64,000 nucleotides of DNA from Anaerolinea sp. (lineage in GTDB: Bacteria; Chloroflexota; Anaerolineae; Anaerolineales; Anaerolineaceae): assembly GCA_029975055.1 (NCBI GenBank), contig JARKPU010000008.1, positions 62,001-126,000 on the forward strand, given 5' to 3'. The translations under genes and the position numbers were made by a program. Below, piece after piece: positions 16,166-24,941 of the stretch. Numbering within the stretch: position 1 is the stretch's first letter; each line of letters opens with the position of its first letter. The notes beneath the pieces were generated by a model. It had not been told where the DNA came from and ran no database searches. It worked only from the letters and a program-made list of their open reading frames with translations.

Positions 16166-18130
16166 CTAGCGCCGGTCTTTGCGCGCCCGCTTATCTTCGT
16201 ACATGCGCGCGTCGGCTTCAGAGAGCAGGAGATCCAAATCCACCGGCTTGCCGGGCGGCCAGTGCGCCATGCCGGTGCTGAACGAGAGCTTATAGGGGCG
16301 CTGGTGCGTGGCGTTGAAGTTCGCGATCTGCTCCGAGAGGCGCTCAGGCAGCGAACCGGTTTCGGGGCGGGCGCCTGTCACCGCCAGGATGGCAAATTCA
16401 TCCCCGCCCACCCGCGCGATGATATCGGCCGAACGGTAGGTTTGCTTCAACACGCCGGCTGCGTCGATCAACGCCTGGTCGCCCTGGCCGTGCCCAAGCG
16501 TGTCGTTGATCGTCTTCATGCCGTCGATATCGGCAAAGATCAACAGCACGCCCTTCTTCACGCGCTGCGCCAGGTGGATATGCTGCACCGCTAATGTAAA
16601 GAACCCGCGCCGGTTATAAAGCCCGGTCAACTCGTCCATGATCGCCAGCTTTTGAATCTCGTTGTACAGGCGCGTGTTTTCCAGCGCCGCAGTCACGTGG
16701 CTGGTGAAGACGTTGTAAGATGGAATATCGCTCTCGTGCAGGTCGTTCCCCCACACGATCAACGCCCCAAATACCTGGTCTTTGATCACCATCGGCAGGT
16801 AGACCGAACTCGTCTCTTCGGTGATCTTCAGGCAGCGCATGGCATCGTCAAACACCTCGGGCGGGGTTTTGGGCAGCACATGCCGGAACATCGGCTTGAT
16901 CTGCGGCAGAAAGCTGGGCTTGCGCGTGGTGAGCAGCTCGCTCGGGCAGTAAACGAAATCGCCGGCGTGCAGCCCGTTGATCGGCTGCCCCACCAGCCGT
17001 TCAGCCTCCGCCAGGCCGTTTGCCACCACCGATGTATACGTCACCACCAGTCTGCCGCTGGACGGGTCGATCTGCGCAATCATCAGGTTGATGCCCAGTT
17101 TGAGCAATTCCGCGCCGGTGACTTCCATCATCTGGTGGATATCGAGCGTGGCCTGCACCTGCACCGCCGCCTGGCTGAGCGCCGCCGCCAGCCGGTTGGA
17201 GCGCTCCAGCTCCAGGCCCTTCTGGCGCTCGGCTTCCAGCAGGCGCGCCTTTTCCACCACCATGGCGGCCTGGTCTGCGAACAGGCCCACCAGGCGGATT
17301 TCATCTTCCGTAAACCGCCCTGCGCGCCGGTCGTCGCTGATGTGGATCACCCCGATGACCTTGCCCCTCACCTTCATCGGGATGCCCAGCACGCGGCGGA
17401 ACGGGCTGTTCTCGAATTGGCGCGGTTTTGCTTCCCAGGTCAGGTGGTCTTCCACCCAGAAGGGTGCGCCTCTCTCTGCGGCGATGCCCGCCACCCCCTC
17501 GCCGATCCTCAAGGTCACGCCAACGAAGCGGTTCACATCGTTATGCCCCACCGCCAGGCGCAGGTGCTGCCCATCCGGTTCGAGCAGGTACAGCCCGCCC
17601 AGCGGCATATCCAGCAGGCGCGCCGCCCGCTCGACGATGGAAGTCAGGATCGTCGAGAGCTCGATTTCAGAATTGATATCCAGGCTGGTCTGGTAGAGCG
17701 CCTCCAGCTCGCGGGCGCGCCGCTCTTGCGCGGCCTGAATGTGCTTGCGCTCGATGCTGTAGCGGATGGCGCGTTCCAGCAGGGCCGGGCTCACCTGCCC
17801 TTTGAGCAGGTAGTCTTGCGCTCCGGCCTGCATGGCGCGCAGGGCCAGCTCTTCATCGCTCACGCCCGTCATCACCAGCACGGGCACGGCGGCCGCCACC
17901 CCGCGCACCCTGGCGATCGATTCCAGTCCCTGGCTGTCGGGCAGGTTCAGATCCAGCAGCACCGCGTCGAAGGGCTGCTGCGCCAGGCGCGCCAGCCCGC
18001 CCGAAAGGCGGTTTTCCCACACCAGGTCGAAATTCGCGGCTTTGCCCTCCAATTCGATCGTCTCCCGCAGCAGATCAATATCTGCCGGGTTGTCTTCGAT
18101 GGTCAGCACGCGCAGCGGAGCAATTCCCAC
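16166..18130 (-). CDS. Receiver-GAF-GAF-GGDEF diguanylate cyclase
   Basis: 654 aa. REC domain at 1-125 with acidic pair EDNPAD, phospho-acceptor Asp in LLDLNLPD and Lys in YLLKG. GAF 1 at about 160-310 and a GAF-like domain at about 330-490, then GGDEF at about 495-650 with the intact signature RVGGDEF. The inhibitory RxxD site (RSAD) lies exactly five residues before GGDEF, so product feedback is predicted. It should make cyclic-di-GMP under phosphorelay and small-molecule control. Four bases separate it from the upstream receiver gene. Confidence 0.93.
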   Translation of the reverse strand: MGIAPLRVLTIEDNPADIDLLRETIELEGKAANFDLVWENRLSGGLARLAQQPFDAVLLDLNLPDSQGLESIARVRGVAAAVPVLVMTGVSDEELALRAMQAGAQDYLLKGQVSPALLERAIRYSIERKHIQAAQERRARELEALYQTSLDINSEIELSTILTSIVERAARLLDMPLGGLYLLEPDGQHLRLAVGHNDVNRFVGVTLRIGEGVAGIAAERGAPFWVEDHLTWEAKPRQFENSPFRRVLGIPMKVRGKVIGVIHISDDRRAGRFTEDEIRLVGLFADQAAMVVEKARLLEAERQKGLELERSNRLAAALSQAAVQVQATLDIHQMMEVTGAELLKLGINLMIAQIDPSSGRLVVTYTSVVANGLAEAERLVGQPINGLHAGDFVYCPSELLTTRKPSFLPQIKPMFRHVLPKTPPEVFDDAMRCLKITEETSSVYLPMVIKDQVFGALIVWGNDLHESDIPSYNVFTSHVTAALENTRLYNEIQKLAIMDELTGLYNRRGFFTLAVQHIHLAQRVKKGVLLIFADIDGMKTINDTLGHGQGDQALIDAAGVLKQTYRSADIIARVGGDEFAILAVTGARPETGSLPERLSEQIANFNATHQRPYKLSFSTGMAHWPPGKPVDLDLLLSEADARMYEDKRARKDRR

Positions 18131-18134
18131 GGCG

Positions 18135-18605
18135 TCATCCTTGAAGGGGGACCCGGCAGCCGCGCGAGGGCAGCCGCGCCACCTTCAGCCAGAACGTCTC
18201 CAGCGAATGTGCCAGCCGGCTGAACTGGTCTAACCCGACCGGCTTGACGACATAAGCGTTGGCCTGTAACTGGTAGGAGCGGTCCACGTCGCTTTGGGCC
18301 GCCGAGCTGGTCAGAATCACCACCGGGATGCAGCTCAGTTCGCGGTCGATGCGGATTTCTTTGAGGATATCGAAGCCGTTTCTGCCCGGGATATTCAGGT
18401 CCAGCAAGATCAGATCGGGCCGCGCGGCGTTGCGGTAGGGCCCCAGTCGGCGCAGGTAGCGCAGCGCCTCCTCGCCATCGCGCGCCGAGTTGAGTACCCC
18501 CGGCATGGCCTCTTCCGCAAAGGTCTCGCGCACCAGCTCGATATCCGCCGGGTTATCGTCGATCATCAGAATTTCCATACCCGCAAGCTGCCCAGGATCC
18601 TTCAT
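18135..18605 (-). CDS. Single-domain response regulator (Rcp1 type)
   Basis: 156 aa. Receiver domain only: IDDNPADIEL, phospho-Asp in LILLDLNIPGRNG, Thr/Ser in VILTSS and Lys in VVKPVGLDQF. The NPGxNG-like loop and long C-terminal helix resemble Rcp1, the partner of phytochrome-like kinases. The ATG overlaps the stop of the PAS histidine kinase by four bases, so the kinase upstream is its likely phosphodonor and the REC-GGDEF protein downstream a likely output. Confidence 0.9.
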   Translation of the reverse strand: MKDPGQLAGMEILMIDDNPADIELVRETFAEEAMPGVLNSARDGEEALRYLRRLGPYRNAARPDLILLDLNIPGRNGFDILKEIRIDRELSCIPVVILTSSAAQSDVDRSYQLQANAYVVKPVGLDQFSRLAHSLETFWLKVARLPSRGCRVPLQG

Positions 18606-20560
18606 TTCGGCTCCTTCGCGTCCGGAATTGTGAAATAGAAGGTCGAACCCTTCCCCGGCGTGGAATCGAACCAGATTCTTCCGCCGTGACGTTGGACGAT
18701 CTTCTTGCAAACGGCCAGGCCAATCCCCGTGCCGGGGTATTGATCGCGCCCATGCAGGCGCTGGAAGATGGCAAAAATGCGCTCCTTGTACTGCGGGTCG
18801 ATGCCAATTCCATTATCGCGCACGGCAAAGCGCCAGGCGCCCTCTTCGCGCTCGGCCCACACGCGCACTTCCGGTGGGTCGGCGCCGCGGAACTTGATCG
18901 CATTGCCGATCAGGTTCTGGAAGACCTGGTTGATTTGCGTCTCATCGGCCACCACCGTCGGCAGCATGCCCACATCCACATGAGCGCCTGCCTCGCGGAT
19001 GGCCACCTGCAGGTTGAACAGCGCCTGCCCCACCGCCTGAACGCAGTCCACCTCGCCAAAAGAGCGCCCGCGCGTTCCCACCCGCGAATACGTCAACAGG
19101 TCGTTGATCAACTGCTGCATGCGGAAGGCCCCTTCCACGATGTAGCCGATGTACTTCTCGCCGCGCTCATTGAGCGTGCCCTTGTAGCGCCGTTCCAGCA
19201 GTTGAGCAAAGCTCGCCACCATGCGCAGCGGCTCTTGCAGGTCGTGCGAGGCGATGTAGGCGAATTGCTCCAGGTCGGCGTTGGAGCGCATCAGCTCTTC
19301 GTTCTTCTCCGCCAGCTGCTCACGCGCGCGCTTGATCTGAGTAATATCCTCGTAGGTGCCCATGACGCCGAAGACCTCGCCCTGCGGGTTGCGCAGCGGA
19401 ATTTTGCTCGTCCGCAGCCAAAGATGCGAGCCATCTTCGCGGACTTGCGGCTCTTCGTAGTTGATCTTTGGAATCCCGCTTTCCATCACCTGCAGGTCGT
19501 CGCTGCGATAAAGCTCGGCATTGGCCTTCCAGGAGAGGTCGAAATCCTCCTTGCCGATGAGGTCCTCGAGGCTCTCCACGCCGCTGTCTTGCAGGAAGGG
19601 CAGGTTCGCGCCCAGGTAGCGCAGGTCGCGCCCCTTCCAGAACACGCGCTGGGGGATATGATCCAGCACCAGTTGCAGCACCTGGCGCGATTCGAACAGC
19701 TCGGTGGTGCGCTCCGAAACCAGCTGCTCCAGCTCGTCGCGGGCTTTACGCAGCTCGGTTTGAAGCTGGCGGGCCTCGCGGATGTCGCGGGCGCTCAGCG
19801 AGAAGTACTCCACCTCGGCAGCCGGTGAGAGATGCGCCACGATCACCAGCGAAACGGGCACTTCTTCACCGCCCGCCGCCTGCAGCACCGCCTCGCCGCT
19901 CCAGTAACCCTCGCGGATGGCCGCAGGCAGCCCCTCGCGCTGGATCAACTCCACCGTCTCGGTCGGGCGCAGGTTGTTCAGGCTGTAATGGGTCAGGTTG
20001 TCGGTGCTCACGCCAAACATCTCGCGCCCGGCCCAGTTCAGGTAAACCAGGCGCTCATCGGCGCGCAGCAGCGCCACCACGTCGGGCGTGCTTTCGATCA
20101 CCTCGGTGAGCAGGGTGTGCAGGCCCGCGGCGGTCATCTCCTCGGCGCGCTGCTCGGCCTGCTTCTGGCGGGTGATTTCCACGCCCATCGCGAGCAGCCG
20201 GGCATCGCCCGCCCCCAACAAGCGGAAGGTCCACTCCACCCAGCACGGCCTGCCGTCGAGGCTCTCCCAGCACACCTCCAGCTCGCGGGCGGGCTCTCCG
20301 CGCCGCGCAAGGTTGAGCTGCTCGATTAACTCCACATAATCCCTGGAATGCACGAAGCGACCCAGCGGCTGACCGTTCAGCTCCCCCGCGCCGGCGGCGC
20401 TGACCAGCTCCAGCGCGCGGTTAGCCCGCGCCAGCCGGTTTTCGTTATCAATCTCCGCCACCAGGAAGCGCGGGGAATCAAGCAGCAGGCCTTCCAGCTC
20501 CGGGCCGGCTTCGCCGGTAGTTCTTGTGGGTGGTCTTTTCGTCTGACCGCCGGGCTTCAA
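18602..20560 (-). CDS. Multi-PAS sensor histidine kinase
   Basis: 652 aa, soluble. Three PAS units can be seen: about 30-150, 165-285 and 315-420 (the last ending GVMGTYEDITQIKRA, a PAC segment), then a coiled linker. HisKA follows with SNADLEQFAYIASHDLQEPLRM, whose His is the phospho site, and HATPase_c with NLIGNAIKFR, DNGIGID and GTGIGLAVCKKI. The HisKA style is that of phytochrome kinases that pair with single-domain regulators, as the next gene is. The start is TTG with GAGGAG upstream; a nearby ATG is out of frame. Confidence 0.92.
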   Translation of the reverse strand: MKPGGQTKRPPTRTTGEAGPELEGLLLDSPRFLVAEIDNENRLARANRALELVSAAGAGELNGQPLGRFVHSRDYVELIEQLNLARRGEPARELEVCWESLDGRPCWVEWTFRLLGAGDARLLAMGVEITRQKQAEQRAEEMTAAGLHTLLTEVIESTPDVVALLRADERLVYLNWAGREMFGVSTDNLTHYSLNNLRPTETVELIQREGLPAAIREGYWSGEAVLQAAGGEEVPVSLVIVAHLSPAAEVEYFSLSARDIREARQLQTELRKARDELEQLVSERTTELFESRQVLQLVLDHIPQRVFWKGRDLRYLGANLPFLQDSGVESLEDLIGKEDFDLSWKANAELYRSDDLQVMESGIPKINYEEPQVREDGSHLWLRTSKIPLRNPQGEVFGVMGTYEDITQIKRAREQLAEKNEELMRSNADLEQFAYIASHDLQEPLRMVASFAQLLERRYKGTLNERGEKYIGYIVEGAFRMQQLINDLLTYSRVGTRGRSFGEVDCVQAVGQALFNLQVAIREAGAHVDVGMLPTVVADETQINQVFQNLIGNAIKFRGADPPEVRVWAEREEGAWRFAVRDNGIGIDPQYKERIFAIFQRLHGRDQYPGTGIGLAVCKKIVQRHGGRIWFDSTPGKGSTFYFTIPDAKEPK

Positions 20561-20689
20561 TCGGCATCACTCCTCGGTCGCAAATCCCCCCTCAGACACA
20601 CAACCTGTTGAATGAACTATAGCAAGGAAAAGGGGCTTTGTCTATAGCCCCGGCTTTACGGTCTCTTAACGAAATTGGCGTGCTTTCAC

Positions 20690-21277
20690 CTACCGGGGCC
20701 GGTTCAACTGCGCCCGCAGGCTGTTCACCTCGCGCGTCAACTCGTCCAGCTTTGCCAGCAGCTCGCGGTGACGCTTCTCCTCCGGCACCGGCTCGCGCAT
20801 GAGGAAGGTGATTGCCCCGCCCGGCTCCAGCACCGCGTTTTCCACCTGCTGCAGCGAGGCGATGCCCTGCTTGCGCGCCGCGGCTTCCAGCTCGGCCAGG
20901 GTGATCAATTCCCTGGCCAGCAGCTTTTCGTTGAGCTTTCCGCGGCGGATCAGGTAATCGGCTTTGCCTTCCACCAACTCGTCCAGGTCGCGGTGCCGAT
21001 ACAGGTAGCGCACCACCAGGTAGTTGATCAGCAGCAGCGTGGCCGCCCCCACCAGCCCGCCGGTCACCGAGGTATCATCCCCGATGATCGCGTTCTGCAC
21101 CGTGTTGGAGAGCGTCAGCAGCACCACCAGGTCGAACGGGTTGAGCTGCGCCAGCTCGCGCTTGCCGGCCAGCCGCAGCCCCACCACCAGGAAGAGATAC
21201 ACGATCACCGGCCGGAGGATTTTCTCCAGCACCGGCAGCGAAAGCACGAACATGTGCGAAAGCCAATCCCAAGACAT
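20690..21277 (-). CDS. DUF421 (YetF/YcaP-type) membrane protein
   Basis: 195 aa. Two to three N-terminal membrane helices (LEKILRPVIVYLFLVVGLR and VGAATLLLINYLVVRYL) flank the family signature GKRELAQLNPFDLVVLLTLSN. The soluble C-terminal half, YLIRRGKLNEKLLARELIT, is the conserved DUF421 domain, and the tail is predicted coiled coil. Its biochemical role is unknown. It is a single gene diverging from the exported protein at 21380. Confidence 0.88.
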   Translation of the reverse strand: MSWDWLSHMFVLSLPVLEKILRPVIVYLFLVVGLRLAGKRELAQLNPFDLVVLLTLSNTVQNAIIGDDTSVTGGLVGAATLLLINYLVVRYLYRHRDLDELVEGKADYLIRRGKLNEKLLARELITLAELEAAARKQGIASLQQVENAVLEPGGAITFLMREPVPEEKRHRELLAKLDELTREVNSLRAQLNRPR

Positions 21278-21367
21278 ACGCCCATCCTTAGCGCCTGCAC
21301 CAATCGGCCGGCCGGACTGCGAAGCCGCGGCCAGGCCTGTTTATTACCTTATTGTAGCCAATTTGCC

Positions 21368-21373
21368 TACAAT
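21368..21373 (+). promoter_or_regulatory. -10 box TACAAT of a leaderless start
   Basis: TACAAT exactly six bases before the ATG at 21380; no ribosome site. Confidence 0.5.
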
Positions 21374-21379
21374 ATACGT

Positions 21380-23485
21380 ATGAACCGAGCTTCCACCCGC
21401 CGCCGCCTGTTGAACGGCATCTTCATCCTCCTGCTCATCGCAGGCGCTTTCTATGCCGAGAACGCCCTGGCCGTCAAGCCCGCCTGGCCCCCACCCCGCA
21501 CCGGAGACCCCCTTCCCCGGCGCCCCGAGCCTGCCGACCCGCCGTTCCATCACGAGCCCCTGGCCCCTTCGCTCGCCGAGCGCCGCCAGCTCTACCTCGA
21601 TTACGTCTCCGCCCTGCCCACCCCGCCCGAACGCGGCGGCATCTGGGTGGACCTGGCCAAGCTCGAGAACGGCGCGCGCCAGGTTTCACCCGCCGCGCTG
21701 GATTCCGCCCTCGCCTTTGTGGATGCGCGCGAAGACACCGCCGATTTCACCCTCGCCGGGCTGGTGCGCCTCTATTACAAACAGGCCGGGCGCGGCATCC
21801 TCTCCGCCGAAGACGAAGCCCGCCTCAAATCTTCCCTGCTCAACTTCAAATACTGGCTGGATGAGCCCAACCCCACCTTCATGGAGCTGTGGACCGAGAA
21901 TCACCAGATTCTCGCCTTCAGCGCCGAATACCTGGCCGGGCAGGCCTTCCCCGATGAGATCTTCCCCAACAACGGCCAGACCGGCGAATGGCACCGCCAG
22001 CACGGACGCGAAAAGCTCCTGCGCTGGATTGACTTCCGCGCCCGCACCGGCATGGCCGAGTGGGATTCGGTGCCGTATTACGATATGGACTTCGCCGCCC
22101 TGCTCAACCTGGCCGAGTTTGCCCGTGAAGACGATGTGGCCCTCAAAGCCGCCATGATGCTGGATGTGCTCTTCTTCGACATGGCCTCCGACTCGTTCTA
22201 CGGGCAGTACGCCACCTCGCACGGCCGCGCCGCCGCAAGCCACGTCAAGAGCGCCGCCGGCGACAGCCTGCTCACCCTCCAGGCGGTGGCCTGGGGCACC
22301 GGGCGCTTCCAGGGCGCCGATATGGCCTCGGTCTCCTTCGTCACCAGCCCGCGCTACCAGCTGCCGGGGGCCATCCAGGCCGTCGCGCAAGACCATCCGC
22401 CGGAGGTGACCAGCTTCGAGCGCCAGTCCATCCCGGTCACCCGCGAGGCCGCCGCGCTCTACGGCCTCTCCTTCAACAGCATGGAAGATATCGACATCTG
22501 GTGGGGCATGGGCGCCTTCACTCACCCGCGCGTGATCGACCTGACCATCGCCACCGCCGACTCGTGGAACCTGTGGCACTACCCGGATTTCGCCCCCCTG
22601 AAAGACCTGGCCCAGGCGCTCAAGAAGCTGCATTTGCTCGGCCCTGCTTCGCAGCTGCTCGACCCCGATTCCAACGGCACCGTCACCTCCGAGGTCAATA
22701 AGGTCACCTACCGCACGCCCGAATACCAGCTTTCCAACGCGCAGGATTACCGCAAAGGCGAGAAGGGCTACCAGCAGCACATCTGGCAGGCCACCCTCAG
22801 CCCCTATGCGGTAGTGTTCGTCACCAACCCCGATTCGCTGCGGGAGAACGACTCGCAGCGCCCCAGTTATTGGGCTTCCAACGGGCGCCTGCCGCGCAGC
22901 GCGCAATATCGCAACCTGCTCGTCAGCCTGTATAACATCGACCGCCACCCCAGCCCGAGCATCCTGGAGGCGCGCCATTACGGCTTCACGCACGCCTACT
23001 TTCCCAAATGGGCCTTCGACCAGGTGGTGGAAGCCCCTGCCAAGGGCGGCGGGGGGTGGGTCTTCGGCAAAGCAGGCGACGGGTACATTGCTCTCTACTC
23101 GCACCAGCCTTACCGCTGGCAGACCGAAGGCCCCGACGCCGGGCAGGAGATCATCGCGCTGGGGCTGCAAAACGCCTGGATCTGCCAGATGGGCCGCAAA
23201 GAAGTGGATGGCAGCTTCGAGGAATTCATCCTTAAGATCACCCAGGCCCGCCTGCAGGTGGACGGCCTCAACGTCACCTACGATGCTCCCGGCGTCGGGC
23301 GGGTGGAATTCGGCTGGAGCGGCCCGCTGCTGGTGGACGGCCGCGAGACGCCCCTGCAGGGTTACGCGCGCTTCAACAACCCTTACGGCTCTTCGGCTTA
23401 TGGCAGCGGCGTGTATCACTTCGAGCTGGGCGAGCAGTCGGTGGATTTGAATTTCTCCGCCCTCACCCGCACGGTCAAGCCGTAA
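21380..23485 (+). CDS. Exported protein of unknown function, possible polysaccharide-lyase-like fold
   Basis: 701 aa. A signal peptide or anchor spans residues 5-30 (RRRLLNGIFILLLIAGAF). The middle 80-420 looks helical with repeated hairpins, including TENHQILAFSAEYL, SVPYYDMDFAALLNL and SHGRAAASHVKS. The last 270 residues look beta-rich. Helical toroid plus beta-sandwich, with Asn-His, Tyr and His-Arg conserved-looking clusters, is the plan of PL8/heparinase-type lyases, but I cannot match it to a named family. It could equally be a non-enzymatic relative. It starts from an apparently leaderless promoter. Confidence 0.55.
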   Translation: MNRASTRRRLLNGIFILLLIAGAFYAENALAVKPAWPPPRTGDPLPRRPEPADPPFHHEPLAPSLAERRQLYLDYVSALPTPPERGGIWVDLAKLENGARQVSPAALDSALAFVDAREDTADFTLAGLVRLYYKQAGRGILSAEDEARLKSSLLNFKYWLDEPNPTFMELWTENHQILAFSAEYLAGQAFPDEIFPNNGQTGEWHRQHGREKLLRWIDFRARTGMAEWDSVPYYDMDFAALLNLAEFAREDDVALKAAMMLDVLFFDMASDSFYGQYATSHGRAAASHVKSAAGDSLLTLQAVAWGTGRFQGADMASVSFVTSPRYQLPGAIQAVAQDHPPEVTSFERQSIPVTREAAALYGLSFNSMEDIDIWWGMGAFTHPRVIDLTIATADSWNLWHYPDFAPLKDLAQALKKLHLLGPASQLLDPDSNGTVTSEVNKVTYRTPEYQLSNAQDYRKGEKGYQQHIWQATLSPYAVVFVTNPDSLRENDSQRPSYWASNGRLPRSAQYRNLLVSLYNIDRHPSPSILEARHYGFTHAYFPKWAFDQVVEAPAKGGGGWVFGKAGDGYIALYSHQPYRWQTEGPDAGQEIIALGLQNAWICQMGRKEVDGSFEEFILKITQARLQVDGLNVTYDAPGVGRVEFGWSGPLLVDGRETPLQGYARFNNPYGSSAYGSGVYHFELGEQSVDLNFSALTRTVKP

Positions 23486-23613
23486 GAACGGCATTGCTAA
23501 AGGCCCAGAATAAGCAGTAACCGCGAAGTACGCGAACAGAGAAAGCTGGCGGCTGCGCGCGCTTATATCCGGGGCAACCTGCTCCGGTGGGCAGACGACC
23601 CGGAATATCCTGC

Positions 23614-23641
23614 GTAGGGGCGGTTCGCGAACCGCCCCTAC
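23614..23641. repeat. GTAGGGGCG-type perfect palindrome
   Basis: 28-nt perfect palindrome whose half is GTAGGGGCGGTTCG, in the gap between the exported protein and the phosphatase. Palindromes starting GTAGGGGCG are known as abundant extragenic repeats in many bacteria. It may also work as a terminator, though it lacks a T-run. Confidence 0.65.
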
Positions 23642-23746
23642 CCGTAACCGCCCCTTTCGATTCTGTAACCGTTTCACAACGCGTTTACCTCACCCTTCCC
23701 TTGCACCCCGCCCGGGTGCTGTAGTACACTCGGTGAAGTTACCCCT

Positions 23747-24817
23747 ATGACAAAACCCACCGCACTGCCCCAAACCATCGAACTCCTCTCCCCGGCGGAT
23801 GGCTCCGTCACCCCCCGCCTGCAGCACTTCGTCTGGTTCGAGCGTAAAGAGTCCGTCGTCGCCGAAATCCGTTCCATCGGCGACCCGCGCGCTTACCCCG
23901 ACCGCAGCCGCCCCCGCCCGGTGCGCTTCACCTGGCAGATGGCCGACCCCAGCCAGAACCACGCCCAATACGACCTGCTCATCTCGCGCAGCCCGGCCTT
24001 CGAGGAACCAATCGAAATCCGCGGCCTGAACGAAACCGCCGCCGAAGTGCCCAACCTGCTCCTCGGCCAGCGTTATTACTGGAAGGTGATCCAGCGCCGC
24101 GAGGGCGCCCCCTCCGCCGAAAGCCCCGCCTGGAGCTTCCGCACCCATGCCGAACCGCCCCGCTGGATTCACGTTCCGGGCATCTCCAACGTGCGCGACG
24201 TGGGCGGCTGGCCCATCAACGCTAGAACCCGCGTGCGCCAGGGACTGCTCTACCGTTCCGCCGAGCTCAACACCCACATCACCCTCCCCCCGGAGGGCGC
24301 ACACGTGCTCATCCATGAGCTGGGCATCCGCACCGACCTCGACCTGCGCGGCACCGCCGATGACGAGGCCCCCGCCCCCGCGCTCGACCCGGACGCCGTC
24401 ACCTGGGAACACTGCCCGCTCTACGCTTACCGTGAAATCTTCACCCCGGCGGGCATGCAGTCCATCCGACGCGCCTTCAGCGTGCTGTGCGACCCCTCGC
24501 GCTACCCGGTGCTCATCCACTGCTGGGGCGGCGCAGACCGCACCGGCACGCTTTCTTTCCTGGTCAACGGCCTGCTCGGCGTCGGCCTGGACGACCTCGT
24601 CCACGATTACGAGCTCACCTCGCTCTCGATCATGGGCCTGCGCCTGCACACCGATGCGGCTTTCCAGGAAATCCTCGCCGGCTTGAAGGAATACGGCCCC
24701 GCCGGCGCACCCCTCCGGCAGCGCATTAAGGCCTACCTGCTGGCCGCGGGCGTGACGGATGGCGAACTGCGCCGTCTGCGAGAACTGCTGGTGGAGAAAA
24801 CCGGCGAAAACAGCTAA
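23747..24817 (+). CDS. Tyrosine/serine protein phosphatase with N-terminal fibronectin-like domain
   Basis: 356 aa. Residues 20-140 look like a fibronectin-III type beta domain (FTWQMADPS, YYWKVIQR, SPAWSFRTH). The rest is a Y_phosphatase3 domain: ISNVRDVGGWPI, YRSAEL, TDLDLRG and the P-loop HCWGGADRTG with Cys259 and Arg265 (CX5R intact). No signal peptide, so the Fn3-like part is presumably cytoplasmic, which is unusual. The substrate may be phosphoprotein or phosphoinositide-like. No ribosome site precedes the ATG. Confidence 0.85.
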   Translation: MTKPTALPQTIELLSPADGSVTPRLQHFVWFERKESVVAEIRSIGDPRAYPDRSRPRPVRFTWQMADPSQNHAQYDLLISRSPAFEEPIEIRGLNETAAEVPNLLLGQRYYWKVIQRREGAPSAESPAWSFRTHAEPPRWIHVPGISNVRDVGGWPINARTRVRQGLLYRSAELNTHITLPPEGAHVLIHELGIRTDLDLRGTADDEAPAPALDPDAVTWEHCPLYAYREIFTPAGMQSIRRAFSVLCDPSRYPVLIHCWGGADRTGTLSFLVNGLLGVGLDDLVHDYELTSLSIMGLRLHTDAAFQEILAGLKEYGPAGAPLRQRIKAYLLAAGVTDGELRRLRELLVEKTGENS

Positions 24818-24823
24818 AAAAAA

Positions 24824-24930
24824 CCTCCCCTTCACGGGAGGCTAAAAAGTCCCTCCCCTTCGGGGGGGATAAAAAGTCCCTCCCGTTCACGACGGATAAA
24901 AAATCCCTCCCCTGAAGGGGAGGGATTTAG
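24824..24930. repeat. Four tandem 27-bp hairpin repeats
   Basis: Units at 24824-24850, 24851-24877, 24878-24904 and 24905-24930. Each begins CCCTCCC(C), has a short inverted purine arm and ends ATAAAAAGT or GATTTAG. It sits between converging genes, where the stems plus A/T runs could terminate both. The last unit ends GGGAGGGATTTAGGGAGAGG, almost the same tail as the repeat at 44128. Confidence 0.8.
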
Positions 24931-24941
24931 GGAGAGGTCTC

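Noticed and set aside
21686..23677. 663-aa minus-strand frame opposite the exported protein
   Set aside because: No motifs; plus strand has a signal peptide, promoter and sensible composition.
24824..24930. Possible CRISPR array
   Set aside because: The 27-bp units are contiguous without spacers and are hairpins of a dispersed repeat class.
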